DNA of 64,000 nucleotides. It comes from Meandrina meandrites (lineage: Eukaryota > Cnidaria > Anthozoa > Scleractinia > Meandrinidae). The translations under genes were made by a program, and so were the position numbers. The stretch's first letter is position 1; each line of letters opens with the position of its first letter. The notes below the pieces were generated by a model that did no database searches, was not told the origin of the DNA, and saw only the letters and a list, made by a program, of their open reading frames with translations. Positions 1 to 13,200 of the stretch are shown here, piece after piece. Where the stretch lies: NCBI GenBank assembly GCA_963693305.1, contig OY855912.1, positions 31,387,277-31,451,276 of the forward strand, written 5' to 3'.

Positions 1-221
1 TTGGCACGTATTGACAGACATGGTTCGAGTTATCGAGGGTAAAATTATATAGAAAATGACCTGAAGGCAAACGAAAATTGGTTCGAGTTAGCGGGAGGTT
101 CGAGTTGCCGAGGGTAAAATTACAGAAAATGTATGACGGAAATTCAGGGGAAATCGATTTTGGTTCGAGTTAGCGCGAGGTTCGAGTTAGCGAGGGTTCG
201 AGTTATCGGAAGTCGACTGTA
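1..221. mobile_element. Right end of a TIR DNA element with GGTTCGAGTTA subrepeats
   Basis: The stretch carries repeated copies of GGTTCGAGTTAGCG or GGTTCGAGTTATCGAGGG, arranged as about two ~95-base units with GGTAAAATTA between them. It ends at ...CGGAAGTCGACTGTA, the mirror of a TACAGTCGACTTCCG terminus. A TA dinucleotide next to CAGT is typical of Tc1/mariner/pogo-type ends. The left end lies outside the window, so family and size cannot be fixed. No coding frame is seen. Confidence 0.5.
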
Positions 222-1857
222 ACTTAAATCGATATCGTTGGTCTATTTGAAATTCACCTGTTTTCGGTTCTATCATTAAAAGCCCCAGCCTCTTAAGCTG
301 CAATTTCCATGTGCAGCGAAAGCTGGCCTTCAATATGCCGATTTTACTTTTATTAGATGTAGAAGTCCACTTTTATTTTTGATGTTAAAGTTCTGTTAAA
401 TCACCGCTCCACGGCCCCGGTCTACTGACAATTTGTTAAATCCACCGCCCATCGGGGCCAACGCGCCGTTAAAAGTGCGTTAAATCCCGGCTTTGGACGC
501 GTTAAATCCCCGCCAAGTCCCGGGGGTCGGGGGGCCGGGGTTTCAATTGACTGATGCATTACCCTCGGATTAGATCCTGTTTCAGAGAAATCGGAAGAAT
601 TTTTCGTAGGACCGTTTCTTTCGACCGCAGTAATTAGTTTGGAAGTCTCTCAGCCCATTCTGATTAACTCATTGCATATTTAAAAAGACGCGCACCAAGA
701 AACAGATGCAGAGTTTACAGAGTTTATCTGGCAGGCGCGCGCCTAAATTCAAACTGTAACGTACGTTACAGTTAATGCTAAATGAAAACGCGGTTTTCAT
801 GGCTAAAGTTTTATGTTCATCATCTTGTCGCCGATCCATTTTTGTAAAGAGTTAAAATAAGAAAACTGCCTGCTAATAGCTATTTCAGGTCGAATTAAAT
901 GACTCTTTCAATTTCCGATTTTGTTCTGCTCGAACACAAAATTATGGTCCACAATGAAAGCGCGTTCGACTCCTCCAGCAAACGTTATCGAAACATTTGT
1001 TTCACGCAGGTGAAAACTACGCAAATTACCTTATAAACTGTACTTACAATCGGAGGCAGTTACCGTGATACGCCCCTTGAATGACTTGAATCTCTATATT
1101 CCATCATGGCGGCAAGCTGAAAAGTTGAACAAGATATCAAAAGCCGTTAAAACTGCTCAAAGCTATTTATTCAGCAGAGAGAGTGGACAACTAAATACTC
1201 ACCAAGAGTAATATCGGTGGAGCTGATTATCCTGTGCGTAGTTACTCCATAAAACGATAGATAAGCGGGTGCGACATCTGCGACATGACTCTCGAAAATC
1301 CACGCATTCGCTTTTTGGGGCCGCTCGCGCTCGCTCGATCAACTGCTAAAATCATACACATGCTCGTATTACACACAAAAAGGGAGACAGATCTGGTTTA
1401 TCTCTTCACTGACGGCGGAATGAGCGACGAAAACAATGGAAATAAAGTAATAGCTTACTTTTTGTTGTTAAAAGTTAAAGTTAATTATTGAATTTTTTAT
1501 CGCGGCGCGTCTGTTTTAGCCAGCAGAGAGATTTTGGTTGTTTTTTCTCCAGCTACAATCGATATTTTACAAACTCCCAGCAAATTTTCTCTAAGAAAAA
1601 TGGTCCCAGCAAGCGCTCGATCTCATTTCAAAAATTGCCAGCCAGCTCAAGTTCGGCCTGCAGAGCGGATATTTTGTCGAGCGGATCCGTTGGGTACTCC
1701 TGACATTACTACTGCTGTTACACGCTATCTGATAGCTGGGCAAAAAGAAAACAATGAGCATTCTAGGGTGGCAGCAAGACCGTGATCATTGTATGAAAAA
1801 TGTTTCATTACTTTTTAATTACAAACTTGCATTTTCTCTTGTTCTGAACTATTGCAG
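222..1857. other. Upstream region of ATF7IP-like gene A, no clear gene
   Basis: No recognisable protein is seen. At 390-530 there is a GC-rich patch with a repeated GTTAAATC(C)CCGC phrase, probably old repeat DNA. Short open frames at 1285-1785 have no recognisable content. A splice acceptor (TATTGCAG, ending 1857) just before gene A implies at least one 5' untranslated exon somewhere in this stretch, but I cannot place it. Confidence 0.4.
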
Positions 1858-1905
1858 ATGATGCATAACCACGTGATCAGACCGAAAGGGTGTTGTGAAA
1901 TATAA
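1858..1905 (+). promoter_or_regulatory. Upstream ORF overlapping the start codon of gene A
   Basis: Directly after the acceptor at 1856-1857, two consecutive ATGs open a 15-codon frame. It ends in TAA at 1903-1905, and the last A of that stop is the first base of the main ATG (TAATG overlap). Such uORFs often reduce translation of the main frame through a need for reinitiation. That effect is inferred. Confidence 0.4.
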
Positions 1906-4900
1906 TGAACGTGACACCGGAGTTGATTGGCCGTTTAAGGCGACTTGCAGCTTCTGTTGCAAAGACGAAAAAGGCTACTCAAACGAACTGCGGCTCTGAT
2001 AAGAACGAGGAGACAAACAGGGAAGAATTGGAAACAAACGCGAAGCAAACTGAGGGAAGCGAGACGAATTCTGCCAGCGGAAGCTCTACAGGTAATATAT
2101 ATAACATTACAACGTAATAGAACACATGACGTCATCACCCACAAAAAATTCAAAGCTTAAACCTTTGACCATCTACAGTTTGAAATAACTTTCATTCCTT
2201 TTTATAACAACTACTACTTTGCCTTGCATGTGAAGAAATCGTATCGACATGAAATACAATGAATAAACTGATTAAGGCCTAATGTAAGGGTCGCCCACTA
2301 CCTCTCGGAACGAGTTATTTCATTGGTTCCTAAAACAATACATAACAGGCTATAACAATGCCCCTATCCCTGAATAACAATAGAGGTAGTGTTTACAACG
2401 GGCGAATGAAAATAGAGGTTTCAGAGAGGTAGTGTCTTACTGTAATGTAAAGCTATAAGATCACTTAAAGGTTGACATGAACATCAGACAACAAATGTAT
2501 AAATTGTCCAGTGTCTAATTGTTAAATCCGGCCTCAAGAGTCCTCATGGGCCCGATGAGGATAAGTAAGTAAGTAATTGTTAAATAATCAGTTCTCACAT
2601 GCAGAAAACAATTGTAACTGTTTTCTGCACTCGCCAAGTTTAATCACCCCGCGAGACACTATTAAATATCAAGAAGAAATGATAAAATGTTCAAGTCTTG
2701 TGGAAGGATACTCCCCACTACCGTCACAATAAGTTGAGAACTCGCAATATCATTTCCCTCTGCACTTGTTATACTCGGCGAGCTTTTGGTGGCTGCAAGG
2801 GCGCTTCAGTTTGATGAAGTTGTGAATGTCGAGGATGTACTGCAGATTAAAGGCACACACGGGCTGTGAATTGTTTATTTTTCGATTGCGTCTCAAAATG
2901 CTTTTCAACCTTGAACCTGACCCGAGTACCCGCTGATAATATTGTTGAACTTTGTTCCAGGTACCAATGGAATATCATGTGTGTTGTCCACAAAAGATGA
3001 AACAGAAAACGCTGCAACAAAGAACAAAGAAGCAATAAAAGGGAGTGAAATAAACATGGATATTGACGTATTCCGCCAGGTGCGATCTCCCGAAAGTTGA
3101 TATGAAATGTTTTATAAACATTGAATCACAACGAATTAAATAAAATAACGTAAATTTCATATCTGCTAAAAAAAGACATTTTTTTATTTTGTTTACTACC
3201 TAAAAATTCTTCTATATGAATGGATTTTCGCGTTGTGACCTTGCAATAAATTGTGATTCTGTCTTGTTGTGTAAACAGACAAGCTTCTGTGGGTTTGTTT
3301 TCATTCCAAGACTCATGCGTGCATGCGTTGTGGTATATAACCAAGCTGTCGGCGCTGCACGTTTCCGTTTTGTAAACGGTCAGAGCCATTTTAGCGACAC
3401 TTAGAAATTTTTTCACAGTTATCAATTTTTTTTCTACTAAAAAGAAAAATGAAAATTGTACGTCAGCACCCAGAATCAAACCTGGAACCTCTGACATGCT
3501 AGCATCCCTCTCTCACCACTACACCACCACGTTGAATCTCCAAATTCCCGAAAAATTTAATTACATAAGGTGACTTTCTTACTGTTACATCTATAATAGA
3601 TGACCCTATCCCTATCCCTAACCTAAGCGTGAATCTAACTTAGATTTAATAATCGTCTTCTCTAAGCCTAATTTCGTCTAATAATCAAAGCACAGTTTCG
3701 ACCTTATCCAGGCCTAAACTAGAGCAGATATGGCACTCTCCATTCCGAAAAGCTTGGTTACCAATGATGGCATCGACCGTTTAAAATGGCATCGACCGTT
3801 TACGAAACGGAAATGAGCGTCGGCGCTGCCTATTTTCTTCCTTTGTGGTCTTGTTTTCTTCCCACTGTAGTAGCATTATAACTTTATTTAAAAGCTCGGA
3901 TTTAACAGTAGTGCGTACGCGCTAGTATCTCGGAGACCAAAAATGAATAAATGAAAGAAAATAACAAAAATATCCACTCGACCTGCAAATGCCAATACGA
4001 TGTAACAATGTGACAATACGATGCAACATCCTTATAAAAACAGACGATCTTTCATGTAACCACGTTGCCTATGTTGTGTCTAAATAAACAAATGCATAAA
4101 GAGATTTAAAGTTGATCTTGAGAGATAGTGGCCAGGTAAAAATCAAAGAACTGCTTGCTGTGCACTCGATGTGTCGAGAAAACCATAATCATAGAAATAT
4201 CCTAACGTTATTGGTATTACATTTGTCGTTTTCTAACAGATGCTCAAAGAGGTGATCGTTAAGCGAACATTTGAAATAGAAAAGAGGTTAATGGGAGATG
4301 TGGAAACGCTGAAAAAACAGGTCCTTGCATTGGAAATGGAAAAGAAAACATTGGAGATGGACGCGAAACGACTGCAGCTAACTTTAAAGGAAATCTCTTC
4401 AAAATGTGAAAAGGTATGCTATAATCACAATATACGATCGTCGTTTTTTCTTCTTCTCTTTCCAAACGGAACAACAAACTCTTGTAACAGAATCAGAATC
4501 TCTTGTGTTTCTCGTAGCGTTAAAATGAAAATATTTCCCTGACTTGACTTGACGTCACTGGTCTGAGAAAAACGGTTCAAAATAAATTACATTCATGTTT
4601 ACAATTACGCTTTCTCTCAACAGCAAACGGAGCAGATGATTTCTTGCGGAACCCAAGTTGACATTGATTTGGTACAGTCTTGCTTATCGTTATTTTTCTC
4701 TTGTTAAACATTTACGAATTGTTGATACTCTCCATGGCAGTGCCTTCTATACCATTTCGCTCTCAACACATTAACTTGATATTTGCACTTTTTCTTCAGG
4801 TGTGTTCTTTATCTTTGGGTTCGGGTAGAATTTGCCAGACCCATGTATCATTGACGTGGTAGAAAATAACTTTTTTTACTTTTCTTTAAATTGTCCCGAT

Positions 4901-6348
4901 CTTAGATACAAGAAAGGCCACGGTCTTCCCAGAGTGCCAAACAAATGACGGGAACGTCTATTCCTGAGAAGCCCGTTTCTTTCAACCAGCCCCAGCAGGC
5001 CGATAGCAATACGGAAACACTCGAGCAAGTTAAGTCTAGCGAACTTAGAAATATAAACCCTGGCTCAAGACTGCACTGCAACGACTCCGAGGAGGTCACA
5101 ATAAAGCAGGCTTCAATAGGTACTGCGGACGATGCCAGAACGTCATTGGAGCAAAATGGAAGGGGACCATCTGCTCGTTCACCATCTCAAGGGCAACGTA
5201 AAAATTCAGAAACTCAAGAGCTACACATGCGAGAGAGCGAATCATTCCAAAGGCATTCGCCTGAGTTTCGCATTGAAGCGCCACGGCAATTGCAAGGGCA
5301 GATGACTCAACCGCCAGGAACGCCTGAGGTATCTCCGAATCCTGAAACTCACGGGCGGCCATCTCTTAGACCCACTGGTCAAGAGGGACCAGCTTCTTCT
5401 CAAAATATAACAGGTCATGCCCGTGGACAATTTTCACCACAGCCGCAGTGGTTGCCTGCACAACAACAACAGCCCAGTAATGAAGTGCAAATGGCACAGC
5501 CTACCCAAGCTGACGACGTTCCACCTCACTCGTATCCTTCGGTAAGACGTGGCCCTCCAAATGTGTCACTTTATCCAGCAAACAAGCGGAAAAGAGTTGA
5601 CACGTCACGATCTGTTTCTGATAGTCTTCACGTGGTTTCCAGTAACAGCAATTATGTTATGCATAACTTTAAGATACAAAAGAACCCTAGTGCTGTTGAC
5701 AACCTACGGAAACGTCTTAAAGCATCTGTGTCAGTGTCTGGACCATCGAGAGGGAATCAACCAGTGTACACTACAAGTCCATCCAACCAGCTACCGGGGA
5801 CACGCTTTAATCAAGGTTCTTCAAACATTCAACCTGCTGTCAATCCAAACCGAAGCATATCCAACCAGATATCGGGGCCACATTTTAATCAAAGCTCTGC
5901 AAACCTTCAACCTGTTTTCAATTCAACCAGAACTCCAGCCAGCCAGCTCCCGGGACCACGTTTTAATCAAGGTCCTTCAAACGTTCAATCGGCTTTTCAG
6001 CCAGCACAAAGTCCATCCAATAAAGTACTGGGGACACATTTGAATCGAGGCTCTTCAAACATTCAGCCCGCTGCTTATCCTGAGCCCCATCCTTTACATG
6101 CAAACGATAAGGCTCCTGTTCACCAACCAGGGCACTCGCAAGGTCAATTAGTGGAGAGGGTGTTTTATCCTTCAGCTAGACCACGACAAGCCAGCACTGA
6201 ATATGGCCCAAGAGTCATGCCAGCTCACCCTCGCCATCAAATGCAGCCAGCACATGCCAATGTTCAGCAGCCTGCTGAAAACAATGGTACGATATACGTC
6301 GTCCGAGAGTACCAGGTGTCACAACAGCAACAGCAACAGCAACAGCTT

Positions 6349-6431
<83 letters not shown>

Positions 6432-7101
6432 ACTGCAGCAACAACAACAACAACAACTACTACAACAACAAAAACAACAACAACAACAACACAAACTACA
6501 ACAACAACAACAACAACAGCTACAACAACAACAACAACATCAACAACTACTACAACAACAACAACAACAACAACAGGCGTCACGTGTTCCTTCGTCTCAT
6601 AGAACTACACAATTTCAACAAATTGCTCCAGCGCCTGCTGGCATTTCAAGAAGTCAACCCTATCCGCCAGTTCAATCTCCTGGGATCTCTTCAACAGCGT
6701 CACCACTGGGGCGTCGCCCTGAGCCTACTGCAAATCAATCGGGTGCTTATGTTGTAAGAAATGACCAGCCTGGAGTGCAGTTAAAGACGCCTCCAAAACC
6801 GATAGCATCTATTGTAGTAGTCCAGGATGGTATTGTTCTTTCTTGGAACATGTCACTTGACGAGACAGTGGCAAAAATTGACAATTATGAATTGTTTGCT
6901 TGTCAGGATGGTGCAGAAAGTACCACTCCACCAATAATGTGGAAAAAGATAGGTATTGTTAAAGCGCTGCCACTTCCTATGGCGTGTACGCTGTCGCAGT
7001 TCTCTTCTGGAAATAAGTATCATTTTGCCGTGCGAGCGGTAGACGACCAAGAGCGAGCAGGTCCCTTCAGTGATCCATGTACAATTTCACTGACGTCATA
7101 G
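1905..7101 (+). CDS. ATF7IP: ATF7IP-like chromatin regulator A with polyglutamine tract (5 coding exons)
   Basis: Proposed exons are 1905-2091, 2961-3079, 4240-4413, 4624-4671 and 4906-7101, giving 907 residues with all junctions in phase. Residues 103-160 form a charged coiled coil. Next come low-complexity Q/P/S-rich sequence, a basic NKRKR patch, four ~27-residue FNQGSSN repeats (about 470-567), a Q tract (about 648-733) and a C-terminal fibronectin III domain (about 803-906). That domain carries the ATF7IP/MCAF signature LPLPMACTLSQF...KYHFAVRA followed by GPFSDP. ATF7IP family proteins are nuclear partners that stabilise the H3K9 methyltransferase SETDB1 and bind transcription and silencing factors through this domain. 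The exon order matches the convergent gene B at 22-32.6 kb, so the two look like paralogues. A possible small exon at 4800-4858 breaks the frame and was left out. The N-terminal exons are less certain than the last one. Confidence 0.82.
2287..2447. repeat. Short inverted-repeat element in intron 1 of gene A
   Basis: CACTACCTCTCGGAA on the left is mirrored by TTTCAGAGAGGTAGTG on the right, about 160 bases in all, with another GAGGTAGTG inside. This looks like a small MITE. Ends and family are uncertain. Confidence 0.3.
3130..3540 (-). mobile_element. tRNA-derived SINE (minus strand)
   Basis: Read on the minus strand from about 3540, the sequence shows a box A-like TGGTGTAGTGG and, about 35 bases on, a box B-like GGTTTGATTC, spaced as in a tRNA-related Pol III promoter. 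A body runs towards lower coordinates. The tRNA part does not pair like a functional tRNA (degenerate arms), so I call it a SINE head. The extent of the body is a guess. Confidence 0.5.
3345..3832. repeat. Inverted and direct short repeats around CCGTTTACGAAACGG
   Basis: The segment 3355-3395 (TTTCCGTTTTGTAAACGGTC then GCCATTTTA) recurs inverted at about 3786-3820 with few changes. At 3767-3800 the phrase ATGGCATCGACCGTTTA is directly duplicated. This may mark the ends of a degraded element overlapping the SINE. All of it lies in intron 2 of gene A. Confidence 0.3.
6322..6576 (+). repeat. CAG/CAA microsatellite coding for polyglutamine
   Basis: The stretch begins with mixed CAA/CAG, then has an uninterrupted run of 26 CAG codons (6349-6426), then mostly CAA with interspersed leucine, lysine and histidine codons. 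It is in frame with the last exon of gene A and gives a tract of about 85 residues. Pure CAG runs are prone to length change, whereas the CAA part is more stable. Confidence 0.95.
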
Positions 7102-10100
7102 TATGTATCGGTCACTCTGTTACTCTGTTCGCGCCATCTCTGAAAGCTATGTTTTCATTCAGTCTTCTTAATCTGCAGGGTTTTGTGTTTCGAGTTTAGT
7201 GGTGCCATTGGCCCATTGATGTTTCGTTGGGCCAAATCCTGAGGAACGTTGTGCCAATTACACCGTAAACTATGCATTCATGCCATGAAATGAGGACATG
7301 CAGACCATACTGAGAACAATCGATCGTTTCATCTCACCGGGTGGTGGTGGCTCTTAAGAGTGCCTTTAAACTGAAATTAAATACAAACAGCAAACTTTAG
7401 TGATAGTTCAATCGATACACGTTAAAGTTAACCGCATCCCATGGCTTGTGATTTCTTTCAACGAGATTGAGAAGAAAAAAACCTGATGAACTACTAAAGG
7501 ACGGCCATTTCACTGCGCAATCGTGTAGGACCTAATGACCATACGTCTTTTACAAATCATATGTTTATTTTTCTATTAAGTATAATTCAGACGAAAAAAG
7601 CATAACTCGCTTGTTTTATAGCACATTTGTACTATTTTTTATATTTATGTCATCGAATGATGTAAATTATTTCAGCTGTGAATGATATTTATGTTTAGTA
7701 GATCAAAATACTACCTTTTACCTTTTTAATTTCATTCTTTTCTAAGAAGATGGAAAATATATATTTTATCGTTTTCTACGCAAATGCCCCCAAGGTAATC
7801 AGTAGTCAGTGTGTCAGTCCTAGCAGACAGAAGAAACCATGAAAGTTATCACATGTATAATAAACCTACACCATTACGTGGGCAGATTGTGAAATCAAGT
7901 TTATTTTTGAATACTTTATTAAAAGCATACAAACGTTCTTACAAGTTGATTTCAGGTATTCTGTGCACACTTCAGATATTTGAAAACCCTTGAAAGTAAT
8001 AGCAAGCCCCCAAACAACCGCGCACTTCTGACCCCAGCTGTTCAAAGGACGAATAAAGCTATACTCCGGATACCGTAATTCATTCTTATTTATTGGATAG
8101 TAATTTATCCGGTGCATGGATGCCGTTATTCACCCTTTGTACAACCGAATCCTCTAACGTATTTCCCCCCCTCCCCCAATAATAACGTACCGTACCCATA
8201 AACGTAAGCTCTCGCGAGCATGTTGACATATCACCGAACAGAATTTCTTGCTTATTTCGTTTCCCTCTTTGCTTGTTGCTTAGTAACCATGGCCGCCACT
8301 GCATATGTTGAGACCCATCAACGGAAGTGCACAATTAAGAGAAATATATTGCTTATCATCAGTGAGGAAAGAAACGATGGTTATTTTTTAATAGAAATAT
8401 GAGAAAATATTAATTAATCACTGACACACACTTCTCGTTTGATTAATTTTAAACATTTTTTTGATATTTCTGCACAGCTTTATATAACACTTGCTATCAT
8501 TTTTCTCCGTGAGCAATGTGGAACTAAACAACACAGTGTTATCATATATCACGAGATGATATCCAGGAACTCTCTTGACAACACATAAAAACCAATGGGG
8601 TCATTTGGTGACAAAAATATCGAGAAAAATTGTATTACAACCTGAGATGTAAACTGGATCATATTTTGCCTCATATATAACAGACATATTAGGAAACTGA
8701 ATTCTGCATCCCTTCGAGTCTCAACCAATCAGTATTCAGTATTTTCCCCTCTATGTTATAGAAATATAAACAAGTTTAGCAGCCAAGTAAATATTACCAT
8801 TTTTGCTTTAACTCTCCGAGTCTGATATCAAACAGCGTAAGTTCCGTTGAAACCACTCATGTGAGACAAGTTTTAAGCAGGTAATATTGGCCAGGGAAAC
8901 AGTTCGTTCTCAATTGTCTTGCCTCTACCTCGGCTGAAAAATTGTTCTTCCATTAAAAAAATTCTGGTTATCTCCGTAAAAAAACCTCCTTCGATCAAAA
9001 TGCTTTCTAACAATTTCTCACTACTCCCAAGAGCAAAGAGAGAATTTATGGTAAGTTACCGGACAAAACAACAATTACTGCGGATTTTAGTGAAAATATT
9101 GTAATTATACTCCTACAAATCTTTGATCACCAGTACACCACATAATTCTATCACTATAATCCAGTATTTGAAGTAATTCTGTGAACGGCGAGGACCGTAA
9201 AACTCCACGACTTCAATGAAATTTAACAACACCTTTGTGGGTGAAATTTTGCTTTGTTGTAAACCCTTGATTAATTACCATTTAATCGTTTCATAATGAC
9301 TTCTCTGTAACAATTATAAACAAAACTTAACTTATTACACAGTGCTGAGGTTTACTGTCAAAGAAGCAGTCACAGAATCAGTCCAAATCAGATAATGTTG
9401 TGTTAAAAAAAGACAGAACCAGAAAACATAAAACAATGGCAAACCCGTTGTCGATGTTTTAGTAAAGATCCCACCCATTCCCGCGCGGCTCAGTGAACTA
9501 GAAAAGCAACCTGTAATTTATGCGCGCAAGATAATAGTTCCACCGGCTAGGGTGTAAAATATTTAGTCTATGAACAAATTGAATGAAAACAGCTTCAAAA
9601 CCTTTATGCAGTTAAGCAACTTTTAAACTCAGTAACGAAAAATGCGAACGACTGAAAGGTAGGTGATAAGCATTTTCGAAAATCTTTATTGAAACTTGTA
9701 GTTGTCTTCTCGAGGCTTAGCACATTTTATCTAAAGCTGTCCCATTAAGTAATTAATGCTTTTGGGACATTGTTGACCTATTCTATAATAAATGAACAAA
9801 CGTGTTGAATCAGTAATGTAATCTCTCTTTCCTGTGGGCCACTGTTTCCTTGCAAGATAGGAGATCCTAAGGTATAAACCGAAACTTGCGATACACCGTC
9901 AAGGTAAGGCCGTATTCAATTTGCAACAGTGACCTTTTTGCAGTTGAATTAATGATATTGAATTTTATCAGCAAATTTATATACAGAATATTTGTTTTGT
10001 CTTCAAGATGATTAGATTTCAACTATTTTTAAAATACGTTCTTTAGAAAATGTTGATATATCTTTATTGTATTCGTCCAATGTGGAGTGAACCATTTTAC

Positions 10101-10262
10101 TGATAAATGTGCGTGGTTTTAAGTAAATGAACTCTTGGTGGGACACAATAGGAGGTTGTATCGAAATGACGCCAAAGGGCTTCTTATTATGGCGAGTCAA
10201 CACGTCTGTTTCCTGTTCATTTGGATTGATGCAAAGTGTTTTTTTACGTTAACAGACACAAC
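7102..10262. other. 3' region of gene A and intergenic DNA
   Basis: The first several hundred bases are likely the 3' untranslated region of gene A. An ATTAAA at about 7374 and an AATAAA at about 7857 are possible poly(A) signals. The rest is A+T-rich with only short frames of no recognisable content. The last ~100 bases should hold the promoter or 5' untranslated region of the next gene. Confidence 0.4.
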
Positions 10263-13200
10263 ATGAACTACTGGAATTATATTTGCGCTGTTCTCCTATT
10301 AACGCTGGCGTGTGGAGGTAAGATATTTTCCAGTATTTTTGTCGCCTATCGGGTTTGATGATTCTTCTTCTTGAGGACATGTTTACGGTACCTCACAGTC
10401 GATGGTCGATTGATGTCTTGCTTGAATTAGTTGTAATCTCAAAAAAAAAACTTTTAAATACTGTCATATTACAATATACTGTTCTCGTAACATCGTTGAA
10501 AACCGGCCTTGAACTAACTTTCCGCAAAGCAAATGTGTCACAGAAGTCAGCCAGTTCAGTACAACAGGTGCTCTATTCGCAGTAACCAAACAAAACTATC
10601 GTGAGCCTTTATTTTTCTTTCACTTTTACCTACTTTAGTAGATATCATAAGGACGAATTATGACCTTGTCATTCCTGAATTTACATACACGAGGCAATTT
10701 GCATAATCCAATATTATGAACCTTAATAACTGCATATAACCCTAACTTGTTCAATTCTCAATTCCTTATTCTCTTTGCACGTTAATTCTTTGACATGAAA
10801 ACATGAAAGGCTGAAACTCTATAACAATTATGTATGGGATCGCTATGTTATGCCCACCCATATTCTCAGGACCTAAATTACAAGTATTGTATGATAATCT
10901 GGAAAATCGGTGAGGAGAATCTACACTTCGATCTCGAGACCGTCCCGGGTTTATTTCCAGTCAAGCTGTGATTTGAGTTGGAGGTCAACCGCCACCATTC
11001 TGCAATTGTAACGCGATAAGAAATTTCCAGTCATGTGTTATACACCTTGTATTGTCTCTTTCAATATTTGTGTGAGTAAATTGCCGTTTTCTTAGAATGT
11101 CATCGCATAAAAACTTGGTGGTGATAAAGTGATCCTAACAAAAAAAAGTTATTTATCATAAAGATGTGGTACCGAATTCAGACTCAAACAAACGTCGGGT
11201 TTTCTATTTCACACCCATTCATCAGTGTATTGTTAAAACAGACAGGTACGAAAATACTGACAATTATCAACCGGGCAATATTGCCTTGAACTAAACTTAA
11301 ACTTGAAAAGATTGAATGCATGGCAATCATTTAAAAGAGTTTATATTGATTTGCTTGTTATTGAGGATGAAAATATATAACGTAAAAGGTATTTGTCATT
11401 GAATCATGGACGGCGACTTTGCTGGTACCTAACACGGATTGTCATTCCAAACTTGTTTAAGGTATTTTCAATTGGTTTCACTGCACGTATCGTCCACTTT
11501 GTTAATTTAGTACCGCAGTTGCTTAAATTTTGACCACTATCAAATTTGGAAACGTTCCCATGATTCGATGCCAATTATAACATGATATGTAATAAATTCA
11601 GGGTATTGATATGGTTCAGCTGTTTTGTAATTGCCTTAAACACTAGCCAGGTGATAGAAGTCCATGACAAAATTCTTTTTTTTTCACACAAGCAATATAA
11701 ACAGCTTGACATGGATTAGGGAAGTCATGAAGGTTATGCTAAAAAAGGTTCCGTTTTATACTATAGTAATTCGTAAGCTTTAGAGACAGATTTGTTCATT
11801 AAAAATAGAAGTAGAACTATGAATAAATTTGTAAAAAAGACCATTTTTCCGACCAGTAGCAAATCTACGACTTTTTTTCACTTTCTACATTTGAATAATT
11901 CTACGGTGACATGAATTTTGTAACAAAATGCTGACCATATAAAGTACTCTCAGATTTGTTGCATAGGGTTACGTTAGCATGGTTTTGCTAAACTACTGCA
12001 TTAGCTGGACAACCAATGTTAATTTGATAACTTAATGACAGAAAACAATTCCATTAGCAATAACTATAGTTAGTAGTAGTGTCCAGGATGAATGGAGCAC
12101 TATCGGCTAAATCACCATTCCAGATGTGACCCGTGCCCGACCCGGAGACATCCACTCCCCGGTACCGGACACTCCAGTATCACCTGCTACACCAGATACA
12201 CCGGAAACCCCAGTCACCAAGGAGACACCGGAAACACCCCGGACACCGGAGAGCCCCGTGACTCCTCTGACACCGGAAACACCAAGTACCCCTGTATCAC
12301 CCCGGACGCCGGAGACCCCGCGAACACCTGAGACGCCCTTAACACCTGACACTCCTAAAACGCCAGAGTTTCCATTCGTTTTAGGGTCAGATGGTTTTAT
12401 TTATCGAACTGTACCGTATCTTTTGGTATTCCCGCATGAGATACCACGCATGCCTAGTGCTAGTGATTTGCCGGATGTTCCTATGGTTCAGGACCAGTAT
12501 GATGTTCCTAAGGCCCCCAAGCCTCCTAAGCCCCCGAAACCTCCCAAAGCCCCGGTCAGAAAGAGAAATTATTTGATAAAAGGTAACTACATGTCGTAAA
12601 AGGGGAAGTGTCGTGAGATGTACATCAGTTAGTCCGTGAAGAGTGTGTGAATTGTTGGAGTGACATTTTGATCAAGATTGCCTTCTCTAGTGAGCGTTGG
12701 GCGCCATTCTGACTAACTTTCATAATTTGTTCCTCGTGACACTTCTCCGTTAGCTCCACGTCCATGTAGTTACAGAAAGTTTTCTTTCAATATTAATGCT
12801 CATTTATCCAACCTGTACCGGGACACCTCTTAAATTAAAGCCAAGCATACTGTTGTTATATTTGTATCTATCATGTTACCGGAACATTAACATCTCTAGA
12901 TTCATTTTTGTGTCATTACGTAGTAACATCTCTATGCACCGGTCATTTAGAGTTTCTAAGTGAAAACTGCAATTAAAAACTTGAAACTCATAATTCAAAC
13001 TTGTAAAAGAATTGTTAGTTTATTTGGCTTATTAGTGATGCAGTAGTAGTCTTTTAGAATAAGGGAATAGTAGTATTACAAATGTAATAACACTTAACAG
13101 GTTGGAATTCATTGAACTGGAGTATTAAGCAGATCAATATGAATAACTAACATGAAATAAACTTTCTGAGTGTCAATAGACCAGATTCGTATTCTCCGTA

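Noticed and set aside
4800..4858. Extra exon of gene A (VCSLSLGSGRICQ...)
   Set aside because: It has a fair acceptor and donor, but including it puts the next exon out of frame. Skipping it keeps phase 0.
6203..6757. 184-codon frame rich in Ser/Asn homopolymers, and an opposite-strand Ala/Val homopolymer frame (6215-6583)
   Set aside because: These are the other frames of the CAG/CAA repeat. The glutamine frame is the one continuous with the FN3 domain.
12107..12352. Minus-strand frame with GVSGVRGVSG repeats resembling collagen or elastin
   Set aside because: It is the complement of the TPETP repeat. The plus-strand exon has phase-matched splice sites and the minus strand does not.
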